Shown piece by piece: positions 5,387 to 11,097 of a DNA stretch of 11,097 nt. Each line of letters begins with the position of its first letter. Positions within the stretch are counted from its first letter, which is position 1. The stretch is from an uncultured Caryophanales bacterium (GTDB taxonomy: Bacteria; Bacillota_I; Bacilli_A; RFN20; CAG-826): assembly GCA_947303105.1 (NCBI GenBank), contig CAMYXQ010000020.1, forward strand, positions 1 to 11,097, written 5' to 3'. Position numbers and translations under genes: made by a program. Below the pieces are notes generated by a model. It made no database searches, was not told where the DNA came from, and saw only the letters and a list, made by a program, of their open reading frames with translations.

Positions 5387-6772
5387 ATGAGCGACGAAGT
5401 CACAGAGATTCCCCAAACGGGCGAGCCCCCGAAGAAAAAGAAAGCAAAATGGAAGTACTTAGTCTCCATTTTGATCGTCGTCGTTTTGACGGTCGTTTCA
5501 ATTGTCTTATCCTTGCTCAGCGCCGGTGACGGCAGCGTCGCGGAAGGCGCCAAGATCACTTGGAGCGCTTTGGCGACCGCCAATGTGTGGTGGGTCATTG
5601 GTTTATTGGCCCTCGTTTTCGGGATCCATGGCATCGGAGCCCTCATTATTTGGTTCTTCGGTCGCATGTACACGCGCTCGTACCATTATGGAAAAGCCCT
5701 CGGAAATGAATTCGTCGGCGCTTTCTATAGTGCGGTTACCCCGTCTTCCAGCGGCGGTCAGGTCATGCAAGTCCTCACGATGAAGAAACAGGGCGTTCCG
5801 GTAAGCAACGCCGCATCCATCTTCGTCATGTGGTTCATTCTGTATCAGATCAACCTCATCGTTTTCGATATCGTTGCCATCATCGTCGAATGGAGCAAAA
5901 TCGTCAGTCTGTCTTCCTTCTCGTTCAAGATCGGCAACGCCAACATCACTTTGTTGCCGCTCATGATCATCGGCTTCTTACTAAATGTCAGCATTCTTGG
6001 GCTGCTGTTCTTAATGAGCTACAGCCATCGCATTCATAATTTCATGATGCATCGCGTCGTCAATTTGGGCGCCAAGATGCGGTTGGTCAAGAATCCGGAC
6101 AAAACGAGAGAGAACCTCCGCGTCCAGATCGAGAACTTCAAAATCGAGTTACGCCGTCTTCTTACGAACATCCCGGCCGCCCTATTAATCAGCGCCTTAT
6201 TTATGATCATGTTGTTTGTGCGGTTCTCTCTGCCGTATTTCAGCGCGGCGGCTTTCGATGCGGTCGGTGATATATCATTCATTGGAATGATGCATACGGC
6301 GTTCTTATCATCCTTCCACGAAATGACCACGGGTCTGTTCCCGATTCCGGGCGCTGCCGGTATCGCCGAAGCGTTATTCCAGCCGATGTTCCGCGATATC
6401 ATCGGTCCCACCTTCGGTGAAGGCGGTGTCGTCATTCGTGAAGCGGCTGCCAATATGGCGATTTCCCAGATCCTTTGGCGTGCCGCCACCTTCCATATCG
6501 TCGTCATCGTGTCCGGCATCATCGCCTCGGTTTACAAAGGTCGGCCGTCCAAAGACTTCGAATATGCCAACCGCAAAGAGTTCCTTACCATCCAGATGGA
6601 AACCATGGAGATGCGAAAGCTTTCCGTGGATACCCTCTACGAGACTCGCCAGTTGTCGCGGAAGGAAATCCGCAAACGGGTGAAGTCATCCTCGTCCAAA
6701 CCGGATAACAAAGAAGCCGACAAACTCGTTCGCAAGATCGAGAAAAAGAAAGGCAAGGGCGGCAAAGAGTGA
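5387..6772 (+). CDS. Flippase-like integral membrane protein (lysylphosphatidylglycerol synthase TM / UPF0104 family)
   Basis: A 461-residue membrane protein. A charged N-terminus is followed by helices at about 23-45, 67-91, 143-169, 188-210, 260-283 and 358-382, with further hydrophobic stretches between. Family signatures are TPSSSGGQVMQV (119-130) and the re-entrant-like FPIPGAAGIAEALF (318-331), as in the N-terminal flippase half of MprF and in YbhN/AglD proteins. The lysyl-transferase half of MprF is absent, so it should not aminoacylate lipids. A Lys-rich cytosolic tail of about 75 residues ends the protein. It overlaps the next gene, a glycolipid-type glycosyltransferase, by 4 bp (GTGA), which suggests that it moves or handles the lipid product across the membrane; this is inference. 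The ATG is the only start before an in-frame TAG at 5354, yet lacks a clear ribosome site. Confidence 0.85.
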   Translation: MSDEVTEIPQTGEPPKKKKAKWKYLVSILIVVVLTVVSIVLSLLSAGDGSVAEGAKITWSALATANVWWVIGLLALVFGIHGIGALIIWFFGRMYTRSYHYGKALGNEFVGAFYSAVTPSSSGGQVMQVLTMKKQGVPVSNAASIFVMWFILYQINLIVFDIVAIIVEWSKIVSLSSFSFKIGNANITLLPLMIIGFLLNVSILGLLFLMSYSHRIHNFMMHRVVNLGAKMRLVKNPDKTRENLRVQIENFKIELRRLLTNIPAALLISALFMIMLFVRFSLPYFSAAAFDAVGDISFIGMMHTAFLSSFHEMTTGLFPIPGAAGIAEALFQPMFRDIIGPTFGEGGVVIREAAANMAISQILWRAATFHIVVIVSGIIASVYKGRPSKDFEYANRKEFLTIQMETMEMRKLSVDTLYETRQLSRKEIRKRVKSSSSKPDNKEADKLVRKIEKKKGKGGKE

Positions 6773-7947
6773 GAGTCGCCATCTTCAGCGATACATATCC
6801 GCCCCAAATCAACGGCGTCGCCGTCAGCGCCCGTAACCTGAGGGATACTTTGGTGGCCCATGGCCATGAGGTTTTGGTCGTCACCCCGAACCCCGAAGGC
6901 AAAGGTTTCGATTTCAGCGAGAATATCGTTCGGATTCCTGGTATCCGCATGAAACGATACTACGGCTACATCTTCACCAACTTCTGGAGCCGGAAAGGCA
7001 TGCAGATCGTTCGCGATTTCAAACCGGAAGTCATCCATATTCAAACGGATGGCCCGGTGGGACAATTCGGTTTTTTAGTCGCTTCGCGTCTAAAAGCCCC
7101 GACGGTTTATACCTATCACACGATGATCGAAGACTACGCTTGGTATGTCACCGGCGGTCTGGTCTTGGATCGTGCCGCCCGAAGCGTCGTCCGTAGTTAT
7201 GTCCGTATGAAGTCCCGTTCGGCCGATGAGTTCATCACCCCGAGCGAGAAGATCAAAGAATATATGCGTTACATCGGGGTCGATGCCTCGTTAAGCGTTA
7301 TCCCGACCGGCGTCGATTTTGCTAAGTTCGATCCGAAATACATCGATGAAGAGAAGCTGAAATCCATCCAAGATGGATTGAAGATCGATCGCGATGAATT
7401 TATCCTTTCTTCGATCGGCCGCATCGCCAAAGAGAAATCGATCGATATGATCCTCCGCGGATTCCGCGTCTTCGTCCAAGCCAATCCGGCGGTGAGAATC
7501 CGTTTGTTCATCGTCGGTGGCGGACCGGATCTCAACAACCTCAAAAACCTCGCCGCCAAACTCGATATTTCGAACAAAGTCGTCTTTGTTGGTCCGGTGG
7601 ACCCCGACGACGTCCAATACTATTACGCCTTATCGGACTGCTTTGTATCCGCTTCAACCAGCGAGACCCAGGGCCTCACTTTCATGGAAGCGTTGGCGGC
7701 CCGCGTCCCGTTGCTGACCCGTTATGACGAATCGCTTTCGGGTCTCATCGAGAATGAGAAGAACGGCTATTTCTTCTTCGATGAGCATGAGATGGCGACC
7801 CAATTGCTTCGCATCGTCAATCTCGGCTTCGTCAAGCGGTCCGCGCTTATCAATCAAGGTTTGAAAACCTTGGAACCCTATTCTTTAGACAAATTCTATG
7901 AATCCATCATCGAGGTATATCGCCGTGCCATCAAAAAGAAGTACTGA
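6769..7947 (+). CDS. GT4-family glycosyltransferase, probable diacylglycerol glucosyltransferase type
   Basis: A 392-residue GT-B enzyme, full length. The N-terminus (IFSDTYPPQINGVAVS, 5-20) is the acceptor-side signature of GT4 enzymes close to alpha-monoglucosyldiacylglycerol synthase and MgtA-type mannosyltransferases. The C-terminal half has IGRIAKEKS (216-224), IVGGGPDL (248-255) and the EX7E donor-sugar motif (Glu299, Glu307, in SETQGLTFMEA). Such proteins transfer glucose or mannose from a nucleotide sugar to a membrane lipid on the inner face of the membrane, making glycolipids that serve as bulk lipid or lipoteichoic acid anchor. There is no signal peptide or membrane span, consistent with a peripheral enzyme. 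It starts with GTG inside the previous stop codon (GTGA). The sugar and acceptor cannot be read from the sequence; the flippase-like partner supports a lipid acceptor. Confidence 0.87.
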   Translation: MRVAIFSDTYPPQINGVAVSARNLRDTLVAHGHEVLVVTPNPEGKGFDFSENIVRIPGIRMKRYYGYIFTNFWSRKGMQIVRDFKPEVIHIQTDGPVGQFGFLVASRLKAPTVYTYHTMIEDYAWYVTGGLVLDRAARSVVRSYVRMKSRSADEFITPSEKIKEYMRYIGVDASLSVIPTGVDFAKFDPKYIDEEKLKSIQDGLKIDRDEFILSSIGRIAKEKSIDMILRGFRVFVQANPAVRIRLFIVGGGPDLNNLKNLAAKLDISNKVVFVGPVDPDDVQYYYALSDCFVSASTSETQGLTFMEALAARVPLLTRYDESLSGLIENEKNGYFFFDEHEMATQLLRIVNLGFVKRSALINQGLKTLEPYSLDKFYESIIEVYRRAIKKKY

Positions 7948-8701
7948 GACCATCCGTTCCATCACCCGAAAGAAAGGCAAATACGTCGTCGCGACCGATG
8001 CCTGGACTTTGTCGTTGTCTTTGGATGCCTTCAGCGAAACCCCTCTATATGTCGGCAAAGCCATCGGCAGCGCCGAATATTTCCGGTTAAAGCATTTGGC
8101 GGATCTCGATGAGCCGTTACGGTATGCGCACGGGTTACTCGCCCGCCGACCCTACAGCGTTCATCTTCTCAAAGAGAAGGTGCTCGCCAAATTCCCCGAA
8201 TGCGATGACTTAAAAGAAATCGTCTTCATCCTCAAAAAAGAAGGATTATTGGATGATGCCCGTTATGCGGAAGATTATGCCGCATCCAAGGAAGCGGCCC
8301 TTTATGGGCCGAACCGCATCCTCGATGCCCTCCGTTATGAGAAAGGCATCGCCCCGGAAGTGTTAGAAGGATTGAAGTTCGAAAGACAAGACAAGCAAGT
8401 CGGACGCCTTATGCCATCCCTCGAACGGCGTTATGCCTCGTTGCCGTATCGGGCAAAGCGGCAGAAGATCGAGAAAGCCATCGTCGACCGCGGTTATGAC
8501 CGCGAGGTGGCCAGAAGGTTTGCGGAGCAAATCGAAGAAGACCCGAAAGCGGTAAGAAAGAGACTCGCCGCCGATTACGCCAAGGCGAAAGCCAGTTATA
8601 GCCGCAAATACGAAGGCTATGAATTACGGCAGAGAATCATTCGCTCTTTACTAGGTAAAGGCTATAAAATGGATATGATTGAGGAGGTATTACCCCAATG
8701 A
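7925..8701 (+). CDS. recX: RecX-family regulator of RecA
   Basis: A protein of 258 residues if the GTG at 7925 is used. That start has GAGG 9 bp upstream and gives an N-terminus similar in length to Bacillus RecX. An ATG at 7898 in the same frame would add nine residues but lacks a ribosome site. After a short beta-rich lead (GKYVVATDAWTLSLSLD) comes the first RecX repeat (ALxxLARRPYS-type, here GLLARRPYSVHLLKEKVLAKF split over about 74-94). Next is the second (IVFILKKEGLLDDARYAEDY) and later a third near RQRIIRSLLGKGYKMDMIEEVL. RecX binds RecA filaments in the cytosol and limits strand exchange. It overlaps the glycosyltransferase by 23 bp and yhaM by 4 bp. No recA is visible in the window. 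Confidence 0.85.
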   Translation: MPSKRSTETIRSITRKKGKYVVATDAWTLSLSLDAFSETPLYVGKAIGSAEYFRLKHLADLDEPLRYAHGLLARRPYSVHLLKEKVLAKFPECDDLKEIVFILKKEGLLDDARYAEDYAASKEAALYGPNRILDALRYEKGIAPEVLEGLKFERQDKQVGRLMPSLERRYASLPYRAKRQKIEKAIVDRGYDREVARRFAEQIEEDPKAVRKRLAADYAKAKASYSRKYEGYELRQRIIRSLLGKGYKMDMIEEVLPQ

Positions 8702-9648
8702 GCAAAAGAATCAGCGAATTCACCGATGGTCTCGTGATTGAGACCCAGTTCCTCGTCAGCGGGCTTTCCCGCGGCGTCAAAGCCGACGGCAGCCGTTATC
8801 TGAACGTCACATTGCAGGACTCCTCCGGCCAGATCGAAGGCAAGAAATGGGATGTCGTCGATGAGGATTTGAACATCTTGGCTTCCGGAAACGTCGTGTC
8901 CGTTTACGGCGAAGTGTATCAATACAAAGACAAACTCCAATTCAAAATCTTCGAGGCGAGACCGGTCGCCTTAGGGGACGTCGACATCGCCCGTTTCGTC
9001 AAAGAATGCCCGGTCCCGAAGGAAGAACTCAAAAAGAAAGCGGATGCCTATATCGAATCGATCAAAGATCCCGACCTCAAGAAGATGGTCGTCTATCTCA
9101 TCGATCAGCACAAAGCCGACTATTATGACTATCCGGCCGCGGTGCGGAATCACCATGCGTTCGCCTCGGGACTCTTATATCATTCGGTCACCATGGCGGA
9201 CATCGCCGAAGCCCTCTGCAAAATCTATCCGAATCTCAACCGCGATTATCTCATCGCCGGCACCTTGATCCATGACATCGGCAAGATCACCGAGCTCTCC
9301 GGCCCGGTGGCGACGAAGTTCACCTTCGAAGGCAGAATGCTCGGCCACATTTCCATCATGCAGGCCGAGGTCCGCGAAGCGGCCCACGCGTTAGGCTTGA
9401 CGGGCGAGATGCCGATTCTCCTTGAGCATATGGTGTTATCACACCATGGGGTGCCCGAATTCGGCAGCCCGGTCGTCCCGGAAACCCGCGAAGCGATGGT
9501 CCTCAATATGATCGATAACCTCGACGCGAAGATGCTGGTGCTCGACAAAGCCCTTGAGGGCGTCGCCCCCGGCGAGTGGAGCCAAAAGATCTACGCGCTT
9601 GATGACGCCTTCTACTACAATCCCCTCTATAACAAAAAAGAAGACTAG
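8698..9648 (+). CDS. yhaM: 3'-5' exoribonuclease YhaM (OB-fold plus HD domain)
   Basis: A 316-residue protein, nearly identical in length to Bacillus YhaM (314). An OB-fold nucleic-acid binding domain occupies about 10-95 (LNVTLQDSSGQIEGKKWD). It is followed by an HD metal-dependent domain: HHAFASGLLYHS (152-163), the HD pair His192-Asp193 in LIHDIGK, GHIS (216-219), LSHHG (247-251) and a late Asp in MIDNLDAK (about 273). The family trims RNA, and sometimes DNA, from the 3' end in a Mn-dependent way and takes part in mRNA turnover in Bacillota. The ATG overlaps the recX stop (ATGA) and has a strong GAGGAGG ribosome site 10 bp upstream. The stop lies inside a palindromic terminator. Identification is firm. 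Confidence 0.93.
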   Translation: MSKRISEFTDGLVIETQFLVSGLSRGVKADGSRYLNVTLQDSSGQIEGKKWDVVDEDLNILASGNVVSVYGEVYQYKDKLQFKIFEARPVALGDVDIARFVKECPVPKEELKKKADAYIESIKDPDLKKMVVYLIDQHKADYYDYPAAVRNHHAFASGLLYHSVTMADIAEALCKIYPNLNRDYLIAGTLIHDIGKITELSGPVATKFTFEGRMLGHISIMQAEVREAAHALGLTGEMPILLEHMVLSHHGVPEFGSPVVPETREAMVLNMIDNLDAKMLVLDKALEGVAPGEWSQKIYALDDAFYYNPLYNKKED

Positions 9649-9670
9649 GAATTCCTAGTCTTTTTTCTTT
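9634..9670. terminator. Bidirectional terminator shared by yhaM and hslO
   Basis: GACTAGGAATTCCTAGTC at 9643-9660 is a perfect 18-bp palindrome, flanked by AAAAAAGAA on the left and TTTTTTCTTT on the right. In RNA from either strand it folds into a stem followed by a U run. Both stop codons (TAG at 9646-9648 on plus, TAG at 9657-9655 on minus) lie inside it. Confidence 0.92.
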
Positions 9671-10539
9671 ATCATCTCGCGGATTTCGTCTTTCGAGAAC
9701 GTGTATTTCTTTTGGCAGAAGTCGCAGACGATTTCGGTTGTTTCCTGTTCCTCCGCGAGTTTGGTTAAGTCGTCTTTTCCGAGACTCATCAAGGCCCGTT
9801 CCATCCGTTCGCGGTCGCAGGGGCAATGATATTGGATTTCTCTCTTCTCCAAAATCTCATAATCGAGTCCGTCGAAGATCTTTTCGATGAGGACTTCGGG
9901 ACGGGGGTCTTTTTCCAAGATGGCCGTGATGTCCCCGAGGACGGAGAGATTCTCTTCGAGGGTGATGATATATGGCTCCCAGACATTCGGCATGAGCTGG
10001 AGGAGGAAACCGCCGGCGACTTTGACGGTGACCGTTTCACGGTCATAAAGGACGCCGAGGCCGACGGAAGTCGGGGTTTGCTCCGAGGCGGCGAAGTAAT
10101 AAGTGAGGTCATCGCCGATCTCGCCGGTCCTTAAATCGATCGTGCTGGCGTAGGGCTCTTTGAGGCCTAAGTCTCTCGTCACGGTCAAAGTCCCTTTGCC
10201 GATCGCCTTGCCGATTTTGATGCGGCCATCTTCGTCGGGGGCGATCAAGGCCATCGGATTATCGACATAGCCTTTCACATTACCTTGACTGTCAGAGACG
10301 GCGATCAGGCGTTTGAGGGCGCCTTCGCCGCGGACTTGGAGGGTCAGGGAATCCGTCTCGCCTTTGAGGGTGGCGCCCATGAGGGCTGAGGCCGTCAAAA
10401 GACGGCCTAAAGCGATCCCGGCGATCGGGGAAAGATTATGGATTTCGGTGGCCTCTTTGACGAGGTCGGTGCTGACGCAGGCGAAGATACGGATCGTATG
10501 GTCGCATGCGCTGGCGCGTATCAAATAATCTTTTGGCAT
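9655..10539 (-). CDS. hslO: Redox-regulated chaperone Hsp33
   Basis: A 294-residue protein, the normal Hsp33 length. The N-terminal domain begins DYLIRASACD and contains the family stretches IAGIALGRLLTAS and a GNVKGYVDNP motif. The C-terminal zinc domain has the four cysteines in CxC...CxxC order: Cys239, Cys241, Cys272 and Cys275. Hsp33 is a cytosolic holdase switched on by oxidation: disulfides form, zinc is released and unfolded proteins are bound. The ATG at 10539 was chosen because homologues begin just before DYLIRA; an in-frame upstream ATG at 10569 would overlap the HIT gene and add ten unrelated residues. The start is 1 bp after the HIT stop and has no clear ribosome site, so translational coupling is likely. 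All zinc ligands are present, so redox control should be intact. Confidence 0.94.
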   Translation of the reverse strand: MPKDYLIRASACDHTIRIFACVSTDLVKEATEIHNLSPIAGIALGRLLTASALMGATLKGETDSLTLQVRGEGALKRLIAVSDSQGNVKGYVDNPMALIAPDEDGRIKIGKAIGKGTLTVTRDLGLKEPYASTIDLRTGEIGDDLTYYFAASEQTPTSVGLGVLYDRETVTVKVAGGFLLQLMPNVWEPYIITLEENLSVLGDITAILEKDPRPEVLIEKIFDGLDYEILEKREIQYHCPCDRERMERALMSLGKDDLTKLAEEQETTEIVCDFCQKKYTFSKDEIREMIKKKD

Positions 10540-10540
10540 A

Positions 10541-10951
10541 TTAGAGGTGTTTCTTGATCGATTCGGCAATAGAGGGGAAGTCGCTCATGGGGATGCCGGA
10601 AGGCGGGCATTCGATCTTTAGTCCGTCATGCTCGTCGTAACGCGGGAGCACGTGCACATGGAAGTGCGGGACGGCTTGTCCAGCCGCTTCTTTGGCGTTG
10701 GTGAGAATATTCACGCCCTTCGCGCCAAAGGCCGCCATTTCGGCTCTGGCGATCTTCTGAGCCAAACGCATGATGTGGTCGAGGAGTTCTTCCGGGCAAT
10801 CGAGGACGCTCTCATAGTGTTCCTTCGGGATGATGAGGGCGTGACCTTTGGTCACCTGGGTGATGTCGAGGATGACGATCGCTTTGTCATCTTCGTAGAC
10901 TTTCGTGCTGGGGATGTCCCCGGCGATGATCTTGCAGAATACGTCGGACAT
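10541..10951 (-). CDS. hit: HIT-family nucleotide hydrolase/transferase (HinT-like)
   Basis: A 136-residue protein with the histidine triad HFHVHVLP at 96-103 (His96, His98, His100; the middle His is the nucleophile in the family). The N-terminal signature (CKIIAGDIPSTKVYEDD, then GHALIIPKEHY) is typical of Bacillota HIT proteins. They hydrolyse AMP-linked substrates such as phosphoramidates, or act on dinucleotides, in the cytosol. Only one Cys of the usual N-terminal CxxC pair is present. The start has a good AGGAG ribosome site about 8 bp upstream. It is the first gene of a two-gene unit with hslO, 1 bp apart, behind a terminator from an upstream gene. The exact substrate cannot be assigned. 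Confidence 0.92.
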   Translation of the reverse strand: MSDVFCKIIAGDIPSTKVYEDDKAIVILDITQVTKGHALIIPKEHYESVLDCPEELLDHIMRLAQKIARAEMAAFGAKGVNILTNAKEAAGQAVPHFHVHVLPRYDEHDGLKIECPPSGIPMSDFPSIAESIKKHL

Positions 10952-10961
10952 AAGATTCTCC

Positions 10962-10993
10962 TAGAAAAAGAAAGAGGTGGGCTTGCCACCTCT
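10962..10993 (-). terminator. Intrinsic terminator of the upstream partial gene
   Basis: On the minus strand AGAGGTGG (10993-10986) pairs perfectly with CCACCTCT (10980-10973) around a 5-base loop, followed by TTCTTTTT (to 10965). It begins 19 bp after the stop at 11013 and ends just before the HIT ribosome site. Confidence 0.85.
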
Positions 10994-10994
10994 A

Positions 10995-11003
10995 ACTATA
11001 GCA
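10995..11003 (-). promoter_or_regulatory. Candidate extended -10 promoter for HIT-hslO
   Basis: TGCTATAGT on the minus strand matches the extended -10 pattern TGnTATAAT with one change. Transcription would begin near 10988, about 37 bases before the HIT ATG and inside the 5' arm of the preceding terminator, so the new transcript would lack a full hairpin. The -35 region is weak, as is common with extended -10 promoters. Confidence 0.45.
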
Positions 11004-11012
11004 TGTTTTTCC

Positions 11013-11097
11013 TTACTCGAAGAGAGTCGGGAATGTTTTGAGGAAGTACTCGTAGACACTGGTGTCGTGGTAGACGATCGCCATCTTCTCGACGTAG
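11013..11097 (-). CDS. C-terminal end of an unidentified protein (partial)
   Basis: The last 27 codons of a gene running into the window from the right, ending in TAA at 11015-11013. The visible tail has the features KMAIVYHDTSVYEYFLKTF and ends TLFE. It is soluble-looking, with no membrane segment or known motif, and is too short to name. Reality of the frame is supported by the well-placed intrinsic terminator 19 bp downstream and by the shared strand with the following HIT gene. Confidence 0.6.
   Translation of the reverse strand, partial: YVEKMAIVYHDTSVYEYFLKTFPTLFE

Noticed and set aside
5206..5673. Upstream extension of the phospholipase frame and a 66-codon minus-strand frame in the divergent region
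   Set aside because: They cross the promoter region and the flippase-like gene, with no ribosome site or recognisable motif; the start at 5193 gives a normal signal peptide.
7898..7924. ATG at 7898 as the recX start
   Set aside because: It has no ribosome site and deepens the overlap with the glycosyltransferase; the GTG at 7925 has GAGG at the right distance.
1..11097. CRISPR array, tRNA, rRNA, insertion sequence or prophage
   Set aside because: No regular repeat-spacer pattern, cloverleaf, transposase, integrase or phage gene was seen on either strand.

Overview
The window looks like a piece of chromosome from a Gram-positive, Bacilli-like bacterium (Bacillota), plausibly an uncultured gut or Mollicutes-related lineage. 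Reasons: a YhaM-type exoribonuclease (a Bacillota family), RecX, Hsp33 and HIT proteins of Bacillus-like layout, a DXS-like enzyme resembling the Lactobacillales branch, Shine-Dalgarno starts (AGGAGG/AAGGAG), and intrinsic terminators with long T tracts. TGA ends several genes, so the standard code applies, not the Mycoplasma code. Base composition is near half GC throughout, with no obvious foreign island. Naming the taxon more closely would be guesswork.

Layout. (1) 1-1479 (+): a DXS-like thiamine-diphosphate enzyme, cut by the window start; it converges on and overlaps the next gene by 6 bp. (2) 3881-1474 (-): a three-gene operon of ECF-type sigma factor, single-pass membrane protein (possible anti-sigma factor) and serpin lipoprotein, the most unusual unit here. 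(3) 5193-3972 (-): a PI-PLC-like gene broken by a small internal deletion, then a four-helix membrane protein and an intrinsic terminator. (4) 5194-5386: a divergent control region with three phased TTGCGG repeats, TATAAT boxes on both strands and a small palindrome. (5) 5387-9648 (+): a tightly overlapping operon of a flippase-like membrane protein, a GT4 glycosyltransferase, recX and yhaM. (6) 9643-9660: an 18-bp perfect palindrome serving as a terminator for both strands. (7) 10951-9655 (-): HIT-family hydrolase then hslO (Hsp33), 1 bp apart. (8) 11097-11013 (-): the 3' tail of an unidentified gene with its own terminator.

Functionally, region 5 pairs an envelope glycolipid-type enzyme with a putative lipid flippase, and adds two nucleic-acid housekeeping genes. 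Region 2 suggests that an extracytoplasmic signal controls display of a surface protease inhibitor. Region 7 carries small housekeeping and stress functions. The candidate new biology is the sigma/membrane protein/serpin operon, plus the DXS homologue that has lost the conserved substrate-binding arginines.
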